A stretch of DNA of 64,000 nucleotides from Streptomyces fragilis (GCF_003112515.1 NZ_BEVZ01000004.1:248001-312000); one strand, 5' to 3'. Numbered from the stretch's first letter, positions 7,974 to 17,476 are shown. The notes: generated from the sequence alone by a model not told the origin. Numbers and translations: made by a program.

Positions 7974-9107
7974 ATGAGCAGTTCCGACCTCCGTCACACC
8001 GCGCTCGACGCCCTGCACCGCTCGCTCGGCGCCACCATGACCGACTTCGCCGGCTGGGACATGCCGCTGCGGTACGGCTCCGAGCGCGACGAGCACAACG
8101 CCGTGCGCACCGGCGCCGGCCTCTTCGACCTCTCGCACATGGGTGAGATCACGGTCACCGGCCCGCAGGCCGCCGCGCTGCTGAACCACGCGCTGGTCGG
8201 CAACATCGCCACGATCGCCGTGGGCCGCGCGCGCTACACGATGATCTGCCAGGAGGACGGCGGCATCCTCGACGACCTGATCGTCTACCGCCTCGCCGAC
8301 GCCGAGGACGGCTCCCCGATCTTCATGGTCGTCGCCAACGCCTCGAACGCCCAGGTCGTCCTGGACGCGCTCACCGAGCGGGCGGCCGGCTTCGACGCCG
8401 AGGTGCGCGACGACCGCGACGCCTACGCCCTCATCGCCGTCCAGGGCCCCGCCTCCCCCGGCATCCTGGCCTCCCTGACCGACGCCGACCTCGACGGCCT
8501 GAAGTACTACGCGGGTCTGCCGGGCACCGTGGCCGGCGTGCCGGCGCTGATCGCCCGCACGGGCTACACCGGCGAGGACGGCTTCGAGCTGTTCACCGCC
8601 CCGGAGCACGCCGAGAAGGTGTGGCTGGCGCTGACCGAGGCGGGCGCCCCCGCCGGCCTGATCCCCTGCGGCCTGTCCTGCCGGGACACGCTGCGCCTGG
8701 AGGCCGGCATGCCGCTGTACGGCCACGAGCTCTCCACCTCCCTCACGCCCTTCGACGCCGGGCTCGGCCGGGTCGTGAAGTTCGAGAAGGAGGGTGACTT
8801 CGTGGGCCGCGAGGCGCTGACCGCGGCCGCCGGACGCGCGGAGCAGAACCCGCCGCGCAAGCTGGTCGGCCTGATCGCCGAGGGCCGCCGGGTCCCCCGT
8901 GCGGGCTACTCCGTGGTCGCGGGCGGCGAGGTGATCGGCGAGGTCACCTCCGGCGCCCCCTCCCCCACCCTGGGCCGGCCGATCGCGATGGCCTACGTGG
9001 ACGCCGCGTACGCCGCCGCCGGCACGGCCGGCGTGGGCGTGGACATCCGGGGCACCCACGAGCCGTACGAGGTCGTGGCCCTGCCGTTCTACAAGCGCCA
9101 GAAGTAA
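7974..9107 (+). CDS. gcvT: Glycine cleavage system aminomethyltransferase (T-protein)
   Basis: A 377-aa T-protein. It transfers the methylene group from aminomethyl-lipoyl GcvH to tetrahydrofolate, releasing ammonia. Family signatures are visible: [12 protein letters not shown] at the folate-binding N-terminus, [11 protein letters not shown], the [21 protein letters not shown] block, and [12 protein letters not shown], with an OB-like C-terminal domain ending [13 protein letters not shown]. An upstream in-frame ATG at 7893 lies inside aptamer 2 of the riboswitch, so the ATG at 7974 is chosen. First gene of the riboswitch-controlled unit; gcvP is not in the window. Confidence 0.97.
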   Translation: MSSSDLRHTALDALHRSLGATMTDFAGWDMPLRYGSERDEHNAVRTGAGLFDLSHMGEITVTGPQAAALLNHALVGNIATIAVGRARYTMICQEDGGILDDLIVYRLADAEDGSPIFMVVANASNAQVVLDALTERAAGFDAEVRDDRDAYALIAVQGPASPGILASLTDADLDGLKYYAGLPGTVAGVPALIARTGYTGEDGFELFTAPEHAEKVWLALTEAGAPAGLIPCGLSCRDTLRLEAGMPLYGHELSTSLTPFDAGLGRVVKFEKEGDFVGREALTAAAGRAEQNPPRKLVGLIAEGRRVPRAGYSVVAGGEVIGEVTSGAPSPTLGRPIAMAYVDAAYAAAGTAGVGVDIRGTHEPYEVVALPFYKRQK

Positions 9108-9195
9108 CCCCTTCCGCCGCACACCCCCCGTTCCTTCCTTTCCCGGTTCCTTACGGACCCTTCGGAAACTCCCCGCGTACAGGAGAATCTCTGCC

Positions 9196-9573
9196 ATGAG
9201 CAACCCCACGGACCTGCGCTACAGCAAGGAGCACGAGTGGCTCTCGCCCGTCGAGGACGGCGTCGCCACCATCGGCATCACCAAGTTCGCGGCCGACGCC
9301 CTCGGTGACGTCGTCTACGCCCAGCTTCCCGAGGTCGGCGAGTCCGTCTCCGAGGGCGAGACCTGCGGCGAGCTGGAGTCGACCAAGTCGGTCTCCGACC
9401 TCTACTCGCCGGTGTCCGGCGAGGTCACCGAGATCAACGAGGACGTCGTCAACGACCCGTCCCTGGTGAACTCGGAGCCGTTCGAGGGCGGCTGGCTCTT
9501 CAAGGTCCGCATCTCCGAGGAGCCGACCGACCTGCTGACGGCCGACGAGTACACCGAGTTCGCCGGGAACTGA
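9196..9573 (+). CDS. gcvH: Glycine cleavage system H protein
   Basis: The 125-aa lipoyl carrier of the glycine cleavage system. The lipoylation motif [12 protein letters not shown] places the modified lysine at residue 64, flanked by the usual GELES and SPVSGEV. It shuttles the aminomethyl intermediate between P-, T- and L-proteins in the cytoplasm. The ATG follows an AGGAGAAT Shine-Dalgarno and glyA begins 5 bases after its stop. Size and motif are standard. Confidence 0.97.
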   Translation: MSNPTDLRYSKEHEWLSPVEDGVATIGITKFAADALGDVVYAQLPEVGESVSEGETCGELESTKSVSDLYSPVSGEVTEINEDVVNDPSLVNSEPFEGGWLFKVRISEEPTDLLTADEYTEFAGN

Positions 9574-9578
9574 AGCTG

Positions 9579-10850
9579 ATGTCGACCCTCAACACTCCCC
9601 TCCACGAGCTCGACCCCGACGTCGCCGCGGCGATCGACGCCGAGCTGGCGCGCCAGCAGTCCACCCTCGAGATGATCGCGTCGGAGAACTTCGCTCCGGT
9701 CGCCGTCATGGAGGCCCAGGGCTCGGTGCTCACCAACAAGTACGCCGAGGGCTACCCCGGCCGCCGCTACTACGGCGGCTGCGAGCACGTCGACGTGATC
9801 GAGCAGATCGCGATCGACCGCCTCAAGGAGCTCTTCGGCGCCGAGCACGCCAACGTGCAGCCCCACTCGGGCGCCCAGGCCAACGCCGCCGTGATGCACG
9901 CGCTGCTGAAGCCGGGCGACACGATCATGGGCCTCGACCTGGCCCACGGCGGGCACCTGACCCACGGCATGAAGATCAACTTCTCCGGCCGGCTCTACGA
10001 GGTGGTCCCGTACCACGTCGGCGAGGACGGCCAGGTCGACATGGCCGAGGTCGAGCGCCTCGCCAAGGAGTCGCAGCCCAAGCTGATCATCGCCGGCTGG
10101 TCGGCGTACCCCCGCCGGCTGGACTTCGCCGCGTTCCGCCGGATCGCGGACGAGGTCGGCGCGTACCTGATGGTCGACATGTCGCACTTCGCGGGCCTGG
10201 TGGCCGCGGGCCTGCACCCGAGCCCGGTCCCGCACGCGCACGTCGTCACCACCACGACGCACAAGACGCTGGGCGGCCCGCGCGGCGGCGTGATCCTCTC
10301 CACGGCCGAGCTGGCCAAGAAGATCAACTCCGCGGTCTTCCCCGGCCAGCAGGGCGGCCCGCTGGAGCACGTGATCGCGGCCAAGGCGGTGGCCTTCAAG
10401 GTCGCCGGCTCCGAGGAGTTCAAGGACCGCCAGCGCCGGACGCTGGAGGGTTCGCGGATCCTCGCCGAGCGCCTGGTCCAGGACGACGTGACGGCGGCCG
10501 GGGTCTCGGTCCTGTCCGGCGGCACGGACGTCCACCTGGTCCTGGTCGACCTGCGCGACTCCGAGCTGGACGGCCAGCAGGCCGAGGACCGGCTCCACGA
10601 GATCGGCATCACCGTCAACCGGAACGCGGTCCCGAACGACCCGCGTCCGCCGATGGTGACCTCCGGTCTGCGGGTCGGCACCCCGGCGCTGGCCACCCGC
10701 GGCTTCGGCGCGGAGGACTTCGCCGAGGTCGCGGACGTGATCGCCGAGGCCCTCAAGGCCCCGACGCCGTTCCCGGCCGACACCGCGACCGCCCTGCGGG
10801 TCCGCGTCGAGGCGCTGGCCGCCAAGCACCCGCTCTACCCGTCGCTGTGA
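9579..10850 (+). CDS. glyA: Serine hydroxymethyltransferase
   Basis: A 423-aa PLP enzyme interconverting serine plus tetrahydrofolate with glycine plus methylene-tetrahydrofolate. Visible features: LEMIASENF near the N-terminus, [16 protein letters not shown] for substrate binding, and the PLP site [14 protein letters not shown] with Schiff-base lysine at residue 229. Length is typical. Third gene of the glycine-responsive unit, so its direction in vivo could be towards serine when glycine is abundant. A short perfect hairpin and a larger stem-loop follow the stop. Confidence 0.97.
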   Translation: MSTLNTPLHELDPDVAAAIDAELARQQSTLEMIASENFAPVAVMEAQGSVLTNKYAEGYPGRRYYGGCEHVDVIEQIAIDRLKELFGAEHANVQPHSGAQANAAVMHALLKPGDTIMGLDLAHGGHLTHGMKINFSGRLYEVVPYHVGEDGQVDMAEVERLAKESQPKLIIAGWSAYPRRLDFAAFRRIADEVGAYLMVDMSHFAGLVAAGLHPSPVPHAHVVTTTTHKTLGGPRGGVILSTAELAKKINSAVFPGQQGGPLEHVIAAKAVAFKVAGSEEFKDRQRRTLEGSRILAERLVQDDVTAAGVSVLSGGTDVHLVLVDLRDSELDGQQAEDRLHEIGITVNRNAVPNDPRPPMVTSGLRVGTPALATRGFGAEDFAEVADVIAEALKAPTPFPADTATALRVRVEALAAKHPLYPSL

Positions 10851-10866
10851 CCATCCGCGTACGGTA

Positions 10867-10883
10867 GGTGCGATTTTCGCACC
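10867..10883 (+). terminator. Small perfect hairpin after glyA
   Basis: GGTGCGA (10867-10873) and TCGCACC (10877-10883) form a 7-bp stem with a TTT loop, 17 bases after the glyA stop. Probably a 3' end or processing structure; too small to be a secure terminator alone. Confidence 0.4.
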
Positions 10884-10894
10884 GCCTGGGTGTT

Positions 10895-10913
10895 ACGTAC
10901 GATTCCTGTACGT
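10895..10913. promoter_or_regulatory. ACGTAC-N7-GTACGT inverted repeat in the glyA-sdaA gap
   Basis: Perfect 6-bp arms at 10895-10900 and 10908-10913 around GATTCCT. The spacing suits a dimeric regulator, and the position 140 bases before sdaA would allow control of serine deaminase. No regulator can be named. Confidence 0.35.
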
Positions 10914-10914
10914 C

Positions 10915-10960
10915 GCGGGGGCGTCCGCCCGCCACCACCTGGTGGGCGTGGCGCCCCCGC
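10915..10960 (+). terminator. Probable glyA terminator (large GC stem-loop)
   Basis: GCGGGGGC at 10915-10922 pairs with GCCCCCGC at 10953-10960, with further pairing between CGCCC and GGGCG inside. It lies about 65 bases after glyA and 95 before sdaA. No T-tract, as is common in Streptomyces. It would separate glyA from sdaA transcription. Confidence 0.5.
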
Positions 10961-11054
10961 GTCCTTCCCCGCACCGTCCCCGACCACAGCCCCCGCACCG
11001 CCCCGCCCCCATGTACCGCCAGATGTACAGCCAACGATTCAATGAGGAGTCGAC

Positions 11055-12422
11055 GTGGCCGTCTCGGTCTTCGACCTGTTCTCGATAGGCATCGGCCCGT
11101 CCAGCTCCCACACCGTGGGTCCGATGCGCGCCGCCCGCATGTTCGCCGCCCGTCTGCGCAACGAGGACCTGCTGGAGGCCACCGCCTCGGTCCGCTGCGA
11201 GCTCTACGGCTCGCTCGGCGCCACCGGCCACGGGCACGGCACGCCGAAGGCGGTGCTGCTCGGCCTGGAGGGCGACTCGCCCCGCACGGTCGACGTCGAG
11301 TCCGCCGACGAGCGCGTCGAGAAGATCAAGCAGACCGGCGCCCTGCGCCTGCTCGGCGAGCAGGAGATCCCCTTCGACTTCGACGCCGACCTGGTGCTGC
11401 ACCGCCGCGAGGCCCTGCCGTACCACGCCAACGGCATGACCGTCGCCGCCTACGACCACGCGGGCGCGGAGCTGCTCCACAAGACCTACTACTCGGTCGG
11501 CGGCGGCTTCGTCGTCGACGAGGAGGCCGTCGGCGCGGACCGCGTGAAGCTGGACGACACGGTGCTGAAGTACCCGTTCCGCACCGGCGACGAGCTGCTG
11601 CGCCTCACCAAGGAGACCGGCCTGTCCGTCTCCTCCCTGATGCTGGAGAACGAGAAGGCCTGGCGCACCGAGGAGGAGATCCGGAGCGGCCTGCTCGACA
11701 TCTGGCGGGTGATGCGCGAGTGCGTGGACCGCGGCATGTCCCGCGAGGGCATCCTCCCCGGCGGCCTGAAGGTCCGCCGCCGGGCCGCCGTCACCGCCCG
11801 CCAGCTGCGCGCGGCCGGCGACCCGCTGGCCCACTCCATGGAGTGGATCACCCTCTACGCCATGGCGGTCAACGAGGAGAACGCGGCCGGCGGCCGGGTC
11901 GTCACCGCCCCCACCAACGGCGCGGCCGGCATCATCCCCGCCGTCCTGCACTACTACCTGAACTTCGTCCCGGGCGCGGACGAGGACGGCGTGGTGCGCT
12001 TCCTCCTCGCCGCGGGCGCGATCGGCATGCTCTTCAAGGAGAACGCCTCCATCTCCGGCGCCGAGGTCGGCTGCCAGGGCGAGGTCGGCTCCGCCTGCTC
12101 GATGGCCGCCGGCGCGCTCGCCGAGGTGATGGGCGGCTCCCCCGAGCAGGTCGAGAACGCCGCCGAGATCGGCATGGAGCACAACCTGGGCCTCACCTGC
12201 GACCCCGTCGGCGGCCTGGTCCAGATCCCCTGCATCGAGCGCAACGGCATGGCCGCGGTGAAGGCCGTGACCGCCGCGAAGATGGCGATGCGGGGCGACG
12301 GCTCGCACAAGGTCTCCCTCGACAAGGTCATCAAGACCATGAAGGAGACCGGCGCGGACATGTCGGTCAAGTACAAGGAGACGGCCCGCGGCGGCCTCGC
12401 GGTCAACATCATCGAGTGCTGA
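11055..12422 (+). CDS. sdaA: L-serine ammonia-lyase (iron-sulfur dependent serine deaminase)
   Basis: A 455-aa single-chain L-serine dehydratase that converts serine to pyruvate and ammonia. The N-terminal beta domain opens [17 protein letters not shown], and the C-terminal alpha domain holds the cysteines expected to bind the 4Fe-4S cluster: C340 and C348 ([16 protein letters not shown]), C382 (LTCDPVGG) and C393 (IPCIERNG). The GTG start at 11055 is preceded by GAGGAG. Together with the upstream genes it completes glycine to serine to pyruvate conversion. Separate transcription from glyA is likely because of the intervening stem-loops. Confidence 0.96.
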   Translation: MAVSVFDLFSIGIGPSSSHTVGPMRAARMFAARLRNEDLLEATASVRCELYGSLGATGHGHGTPKAVLLGLEGDSPRTVDVESADERVEKIKQTGALRLLGEQEIPFDFDADLVLHRREALPYHANGMTVAAYDHAGAELLHKTYYSVGGGFVVDEEAVGADRVKLDDTVLKYPFRTGDELLRLTKETGLSVSSLMLENEKAWRTEEEIRSGLLDIWRVMRECVDRGMSREGILPGGLKVRRRAAVTARQLRAAGDPLAHSMEWITLYAMAVNEENAAGGRVVTAPTNGAAGIIPAVLHYYLNFVPGADEDGVVRFLLAAGAIGMLFKENASISGAEVGCQGEVGSACSMAAGALAEVMGGSPEQVENAAEIGMEHNLGLTCDPVGGLVQIPCIERNGMAAVKAVTAAKMAMRGDGSHKVSLDKVIKTMKETGADMSVKYKETARGGLAVNIIEC

Positions 12423-12535
12423 CCGGCCGTCCGCCGCACGACGGGGCACGGATAGGCTCACCCGCCTGAGGCCGCTCCGGGGAGAGGACGGCCGGGGAGC
12501 CGTTCCTCGCGGGGCGGCGAGGGAGGGGAACGCTC

Positions 12536-13819
12536 GTGGGCCGATCCGCGGGAGCGGTGCGCAGGGCGGCGGTGGCCGCCGTGGCGGTCGTCGCGCTCGG
12601 GGCGGCGGGATGCGCCGCCGACCCGCGGCCGGGGTCGCCCGCACCGTCGGGCTCGCGCGCGGCATCGGGCGGGGCGGCAGCGTCGGGCGGGGCGTCCGGC
12701 AGCGCGTCGGGGGCCCCGGCGAGCCCCCTCTCGTGGGAGTTCGAGCACCTCGCCGACTTCCACGGACGCTTCACCGACGTCGCCGTGCTCGCCGAGGACG
12801 ACGTCTGGGCCGTCGGGAGGGAGAGCACCGGCGCCTTCGACGCCGTACTCCTGCACCACGACGGCACGGGGTGGGAGCGCGAGCCCCTGCCCGAGGCGCT
12901 CGGGAACTCCGCGGGTACGCCGGCGCTCGAGCTGATCGGCGGCGGGGAGCTGTGGTCGTGGTCCTCCGCACCGTCCGGGCCGCTCCTCACCTGGGCCCGG
13001 TGGGACGGCGTCCGCTGGTCGGCGCTGCCCCACCCGCCGCCGGTCCGGGGTCTACTCCCGGCCGGCGTGACGGACCCGGTGCCCAAGGTCGCGGCCTCGG
13101 GACCCGACGACGTCTGGGTCCTCGCCTCCGACCGCTCGGCCCTGCACTGGGACGGAACGCGGTGGACGACGACCGCACTGCCGCACCGCGCCGCGGACAT
13201 CGCCGTGGCGGGCCCGCACGACGTGTGGGCGGTCGGCCACCGCACGACCGGTCCGGGCACGGAGCCGGCGCAGGGCCTGCCGTACACGCAGCCCGCCGCC
13301 ATGCACTGGGACGGCGGGGCCTGGCGGACGGTGGACACTCCGCGCTACCGCTTCCCCGAGCCGCTCCCCGCGGAGCCCGGCGCGAGCCTCGACGAGGTCG
13401 TCGCGCTCGACGGCGGCGAGGTGCGCGCCTACGGGCGCCACGACTTCAACCACGGCGAGGGCGACGTCGAGCCCGCGACGGAGGCCGTCCGGCTGCGCTG
13501 GGACGGTGCGCGGTGGACGGAGCTGCCGCAACCGCCCGGCGGGTGCGGCCCGCTCGTTCCCCTGGGCCGGGACGACGACGGCGGCCTCCTCCTCGACGGC
13601 AACCGGTACCTGACCGCCGAGGGGCGCTGCCTGAAGATCGGCCGCCACCGCCTGCCCGCGTCCACGGGCGCCCGCGAGACCTCCCGCCAGTCGCTGTGGC
13701 TGGAGGAGGTCCACCGCGTGCCCGGCACCGACGAGTGGCTGGGCGCCGGACACGTCCAGGTCGACCAGTCCGGCGAGCCCTTCGACGCACCGGTCGTGGT
13801 GCGGCTGAAGCGCCGCTGA
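12536..13819 (+). CDS. Secreted lipoprotein with DVWAVG beta-propeller-like repeats
   Basis: A 427-aa predicted lipoprotein. A signal sequence (residues ~1-25) ends in the lipobox LGAAGC with Cys 26, followed by an Ala/Ser/Gly-rich linker (~27-62). The rest contains blade-like repeats centred on DDVWAVG, DDVWVLA and HDVWAVG, each followed by W-rich strands such as LHWDGTRW. This pattern is common in uncharacterised actinobacterial surface proteins. The function is unknown. GTG at 12536 has a GGGAGGGG Shine-Dalgarno. The next gene starts 16 bases downstream and is probably cotranscribed. Confidence 0.7.
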   Translation: MGRSAGAVRRAAVAAVAVVALGAAGCAADPRPGSPAPSGSRAASGGAAASGGASGSASGAPASPLSWEFEHLADFHGRFTDVAVLAEDDVWAVGRESTGAFDAVLLHHDGTGWEREPLPEALGNSAGTPALELIGGGELWSWSSAPSGPLLTWARWDGVRWSALPHPPPVRGLLPAGVTDPVPKVAASGPDDVWVLASDRSALHWDGTRWTTTALPHRAADIAVAGPHDVWAVGHRTTGPGTEPAQGLPYTQPAAMHWDGGAWRTVDTPRYRFPEPLPAEPGASLDEVVALDGGEVRAYGRHDFNHGEGDVEPATEAVRLRWDGARWTELPQPPGGCGPLVPLGRDDDGGLLLDGNRYLTAEGRCLKIGRHRLPASTGARETSRQSLWLEEVHRVPGTDEWLGAGHVQVDQSGEPFDAPVVVRLKRR

Positions 13820-13835
13820 GGAAAGAGCGGACGAG

Positions 13836-14516
13836 ATGGACGGAGTCGGGGTGAGCGGTCGGGTGAGGCCCCGGACGTGGGTGACGGCCGCCGCGCTGGT
13901 GGTGGGCGTGCTCGTCCTCGTGTACGCGGGGACCACCGGGCGGGGGAACCGGGACGCGGGCGGTCCGGTCGCCGCCGGTCCGGTCTCCGAGGAGTGCGCC
14001 GAGCTGCGGGAACTGGACTTCGCCGCCCCGGACGACTCCCCGACCCTGCTGATCTCGTCGTACGGCGCCTCGAACGACGGGAAGGGCGGCCCGGTGCGTT
14101 TCCGCGCGGGCCTGCGGCTCGGCACGGGCGAGCGGCCGCTGGTGCTCGGGGCGCTGGAGGCCACCGTCACCGTGTGCGCCCCGCACACCCACGGGCTGCT
14201 GGCCCGGGCCGAGGGACTCACGCCCCGTGTCACGAAGGAGGGCGAGGGCGAAGGCGAGGGCCGGAGGGCGGACGAGGCGCGCGGGCTCCACCTCCGGTCC
14301 GGCGGGTGGACCGACCTGCGCGTCGCCCTGCCGAAGTCGGCGCTGCGGCCGGGGATCTCCTTCGAGGACCTCGTCATCGGCGACCCGCCGCGCAGCAACG
14401 ACGCGGCGGACCGCCCGGTGCTGATCGTCACCCTGACCGCCCCGGGACTGCCGGGCCCCCTCGTCGCGGGCAACTGCGCGGAGGGGTGCGCGGAACTCCT
14501 GGGCCGCTCCGTCTGA
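13836..14516 (+). CDS. Uncharacterised membrane-anchored protein
   Basis: A 226-aa protein with one N-terminal membrane segment (about residues 14-32, VTAAALVVGVLVLVYAG) and an extracytoplasmic remainder. It has four cysteines, C58 and C109 plus a C-terminal pair in NCAEGCAELLG, compatible with disulfides, and a short acidic/Gly repeat (EGEGEGEG). I do not recognise a domain. Its spacing to the preceding lipoprotein gene suggests a functional pair at the cell surface. Third-position G/C bias is strong and antisense frames are poorer candidates. Confidence 0.6.
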   Translation: MDGVGVSGRVRPRTWVTAAALVVGVLVLVYAGTTGRGNRDAGGPVAAGPVSEECAELRELDFAAPDDSPTLLISSYGASNDGKGGPVRFRAGLRLGTGERPLVLGALEATVTVCAPHTHGLLARAEGLTPRVTKEGEGEGEGRRADEARGLHLRSGGWTDLRVALPKSALRPGISFEDLVIGDPPRSNDAADRPVLIVTLTAPGLPGPLVAGNCAEGCAELLGRSV

Positions 14517-14560
14517 CGGCCGCGGCCGAGGTGCGGGTGCCCGGGGGCGGGTGCGCCTCT

Positions 14561-14605
14561 CCGGGTGCCCCGGGTGCGGGCACCCCGGCCGCGCCGGGCA
14601 CCCGG
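14561..14605. terminator. Bidirectional stem-loop between convergent genes
   Basis: Outer arms CCGGGTGCCC (14561-14570) and GGGCACCCGG (14596-14605) are perfectly complementary, and a nested GGGTGC/GCACCC pair lies within. It sits between the plus-strand membrane protein gene and the minus-strand nucleosidase gene, so it can terminate both. Confidence 0.6.
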
Positions 14606-14645
14606 TGCGGGCCCGAGTCCCGCGGGCGGGCCCGGGCGGCCTCGG

Positions 14646-15224
14646 CTACGCCTCGACGTGCTGCTCCGCCCAGCGGGCCAGCTCCACCGCGCAGGCGGCG
14701 ACCGACTCGCGCCAGGTGCGGGCGGCGCCGTCGCCCGCGTCGTCGCTGACGTGCTTCACCAGCCGGATCGGCACGCCGGCCTGCCGGGCCACGTGGGCCA
14801 GGGCGTAGCCCTCCATGTCGACGAGGGCGGCCTGCTCGGCGAGACGGTCGCGGGCGGCGTCGTCGGAGATGAAGCTGTCCCCGGTGGCGAGCACGGGGCC
14901 CTCGCCCTCGCCCAGGGTGATCGGCGCCCCGTAGACCTCCCCGGTCAGGCCCGCCAGCAGCCGGGAGTCCAGGTCGTGCTGGATCACCTCGGTGATCACG
15001 TGCGTCCCGGTCCACCCGGGCCGCAGCGCCCCCGCCGTGCCGAGGTTCACGACCTCGCGCGGCAGCACCCCGCGCCCCAGCACCCCGGCCAGCGCCGCGG
15101 CGGCGTTGACTTTGCCCATGCCGGTCAGCAGCACCGGCGCCCCGGTGCGCAGCTCCGCCGCCTCCTCCTTGACCGCCAGGACGTACAGCGGGCGCTCGGG
15201 GGACATCTCACCGATCAGTTCCAT
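14646..15224 (-). CDS. 5'-methylthioadenosine/S-adenosylhomocysteine nucleosidase-like protein
   Basis: A 192-aa phosphorylase/nucleosidase-superfamily protein. Diagnostic elements are TGMGKVNAAAAL, NLGTAGALRP, the VDMEGYALAHVA block with the substrate-binding Met-Glu, and HVSDDAGDG holding the catalytic-type Asp. It is shorter than classical MTA/SAH nucleosidases (~230 aa), so the exact purine nucleoside substrate is uncertain; futalosine-type hydrolysis is another option. A TACCGT hexamer (rc of 15232-15237) lies 7 nt before the ATG, pointing to a leaderless transcript. Confidence 0.8.
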   Translation of the reverse strand: MELIGEMSPERPLYVLAVKEEAAELRTGAPVLLTGMGKVNAAAALAGVLGRGVLPREVVNLGTAGALRPGWTGTHVITEVIQHDLDSRLLAGLTGEVYGAPITLGEGEGPVLATGDSFISDDAARDRLAEQAALVDMEGYALAHVARQAGVPIRLVKHVSDDAGDGAARTWRESVAACAVELARWAEQHVEA

Positions 15225-15379
15225 GGCGTCAACGGTACGTTCGGCCTCCCACCCGCCGTCGTCCGGGGCCGGACGCCCCGGAGGCCGATATGCGTCGATG
15301 GGGAGGGTCAGTCCCGTTCAGGAGGGGAATGCTCCCCTCAACCCCTCTCATCCCGGAGCAACTTGAGGGAGACCCCCAC

Positions 15380-15943
15380 ATGCTTCACGGCATCGACGTC
15401 AGTTCGCACCAGTCCGCGTCCTACGACACCGACGGGCTCGCCTTCGTGATCGTCAAGGCGACCGAAGGACGTTCCTACGTCAACCCCAGGATGGAGGCGC
15501 AGGTCGGACGCGCCCGGGAGGCCGGCCTGGTGGTCGGGTTCTACCACTTCCTGTGGCCCGGCGACATCACCGGGCAGGCCGAGTACTTCACACAGAAGGC
15601 CCTGGCGGAGCCGGGCGACCTGCTGGCCTGCGACTGGGAGACGACCGGCCGGGGGACGCGGGCGAGCAACGCGGAGAAGGACCGGTTCATCCGGGAGGTC
15701 AAGTCGCTGAGGCCGCGCAACCGGACCCTCCTGTACTGCAACCGGACGTTCTGGCTGCGGCACGACCGGACCTCCTACGCCGGCGACGGCCTGTGGATCG
15801 CCCACTACGGCGTGGCGAAGGGGAAGCCGGGGATCAAGGCGGAGTGGCTCGTCCACCAGTACACCGACGACCCGGTGGACAAGAACGTGGCACGGTTCCC
15901 CAGCGCGGACGCCCTGCGCGAGTGGGCGGAGAGCGCCGGGTGA
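15380..15943 (+). CDS. Glycoside hydrolase family 25 muramidase without a visible signal peptide
   Basis: A 187-aa GH25 (Chalaropsis-type lysozyme) domain. The opening MLHGIDVSSHQ carries the first catalytic-site Asp, and LLACDWETTG the DxE pair; FVIVKATEG, FYHFLWPG and LWIAHYG are other family landmarks. The ATG at 15380 has a GAGGGAGA Shine-Dalgarno. Upstream in-frame codons (from 15290) do not encode a signal peptide, so the protein looks like a bare catalytic domain. It should cleave the MurNAc-GlcNAc bond of peptidoglycan; how it would reach the wall is unclear. Confidence 0.88.
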   Translation: MLHGIDVSSHQSASYDTDGLAFVIVKATEGRSYVNPRMEAQVGRAREAGLVVGFYHFLWPGDITGQAEYFTQKALAEPGDLLACDWETTGRGTRASNAEKDRFIREVKSLRPRNRTLLYCNRTFWLRHDRTSYAGDGLWIAHYGVAKGKPGIKAEWLVHQYTDDPVDKNVARFPSADALREWAESAG

Positions 15944-15956
15944 GGCGTCCCTCACC
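15939..15956 (+). terminator. Short hairpin overlapping the GH25 stop codon
   Basis: GGTGAGG (15939-15945) and CCTCACC (15950-15956) form a 7-bp stem with a 4-nt loop; the TGA stop is inside the left arm. Likely the 3' end of the muramidase transcript. Confidence 0.4.
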
Positions 15957-16164
15957 TGCGGTGACCGGGCAGGTGCCGGGGAACGGCCCGGCGGTGGGGG
16001 TGCGTGCCGCCCGTCACGCCGGGCGCCCGTCGCGCGGATCGTCGTCCCGGCCGCGCGCCGCGTAAGGTCGAAGGAGAGCTCCCCCGGCGGGACGGCCGGC
16101 CACCGCCGCCCGCGGGCCCACCGGACGGAGGGCTCACCGCCGAGACAGGGACAGGAGCAGCGCT

Positions 16165-17355
16165 GTGGACCGGACCCCGGCCGGGTCCTCCCCGGAGACC
16201 CCGGGCCCCGAGACCCCGGTACAGCAGTCGCTCTTCGACTGGGCGGACGCGGTACCCGCCGCGCCGCCGGGCGGCGGATTCCGGGACAGCCCGGAAGCCA
16301 AGCGGATGCTGGACGTGCGCGAGGTCTACGCGGAGCCAGCCGCGCTGGCCTCTCCCCGCGGCCGGCAGATCCTGGCCCGCCTGCCGGGCGTACCCGTCAC
16401 GGAGGTGGCCGGCCACTGGCGCATCCCCTCGCTGCACGGCAACGACGGCAACGTCGCCCGGTGGGCCAGAGTGAAGACCGAGACCCTGGTCCTGGGCGTC
16501 AAGCAGACCCTCACCACCCGCCCCAACGGCAGGTCGGCCGACTGGATCGCGCCGGGCGCCTCCAACGGCTGCGCCATGGCCTGCGCCTACTGCTACGTGC
16601 CGCGCCGCAAGGGCTACGCCAACCCGATCACGCTGTTCACCAACATCGAGGCGATCGTCGCCCACGTCGGCCGTCACGTGCGGGCCCAGGGGCCCAAGCG
16701 TGAGCCGAACCAGTGCGACGCCCAGGCGTGGGTGTACGACATCGGCGAGAACGGAGACTGCTCCGTCGACGCGCTGGTCAGCGACAACACGGCGGACCTG
16801 GTCGCCGCGTTCCGCCGACTGCCCACCGCGAAGGCGTCCTTCGCGACCAAGTTCGTCAACCCCGACCTGCTGGCCCTGGATCCGCAGGGCCGGACCCGGG
16901 TGCGCTTCTCGGTCATGCCGGGCGCCGACTCGCGCCTGCTGGACATCCGCACCAGCCCGGTCGCGGACCGCATCGCCGCCGCGGCCGACTTCCTCGACGC
17001 CGGTTACGAGGTCCACTTCAACCTCTCCCCGGTGGTGCTGCGCCCCGGATGGCAGCGGGACTGGGCCGAGCTGCTCGGCCACATGGACGACGTCCTCCCC
17101 GCCCGGGTCAAGGAGCAGGCGGCCGCGGAGATCATCATGCTCACCCACAACCAGCAGCTGCACGAGGTGAACCTGGGCTGGCATCCCCGGGCCGAGGACC
17201 TCCTGTGGCAGCCCGCCGCCCAGGAGACCAAGCGCTCGGAGAACGGCGCCGTCAACGTGCGCTACGCCCGTGAGGTCAAGCGCGACGCCCTGCTCCGCCT
17301 GCGCGAGCTCATCGAGGTCCACGCCCCCTGGCTGCGCGTCCGGTACGCGTTCTGA
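16165..17355 (+). CDS. Radical SAM protein of the spore photoproduct lyase family
   Basis: A 396-aa radical SAM enzyme. The cluster motif is C136-x3-C140-x2-C143 in GASNGCAMACAYCYVPR, the spacing and context used by spore photoproduct lyases rather than most other radical SAM families. Further cysteines at 184 and 199 (GENGDCSVD) are candidates for the H-atom donor cysteine of SPL (C141 in Bacillus). SPL splits the thymine dimer formed in UV-irradiated spores; Streptomyces spores lack the Bacillus SASP system, so the true substrate is open. GTG start at 16165 with an AGGAGC Shine-Dalgarno. Monocistronic, with a stem-loop after it. Confidence 0.85.
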   Translation: MDRTPAGSSPETPGPETPVQQSLFDWADAVPAAPPGGGFRDSPEAKRMLDVREVYAEPAALASPRGRQILARLPGVPVTEVAGHWRIPSLHGNDGNVARWARVKTETLVLGVKQTLTTRPNGRSADWIAPGASNGCAMACAYCYVPRRKGYANPITLFTNIEAIVAHVGRHVRAQGPKREPNQCDAQAWVYDIGENGDCSVDALVSDNTADLVAAFRRLPTAKASFATKFVNPDLLALDPQGRTRVRFSVMPGADSRLLDIRTSPVADRIAAAADFLDAGYEVHFNLSPVVLRPGWQRDWAELLGHMDDVLPARVKEQAAAEIIMLTHNQQLHEVNLGWHPRAEDLLWQPAAQETKRSENGAVNVRYAREVKRDALLRLRELIEVHAPWLRVRYAF

Positions 17356-17476
17356 CCTCCACGGCCGACCGGCGCGACCGCCGCGGCCGACGGGCGGCGC
17401 GTTACCAGCCACGGCGGCCGCGACGACCGCCGCGACCGCCAGCTACGCGTTCCCGGCCCAGGCGGCCCGGGGACGC

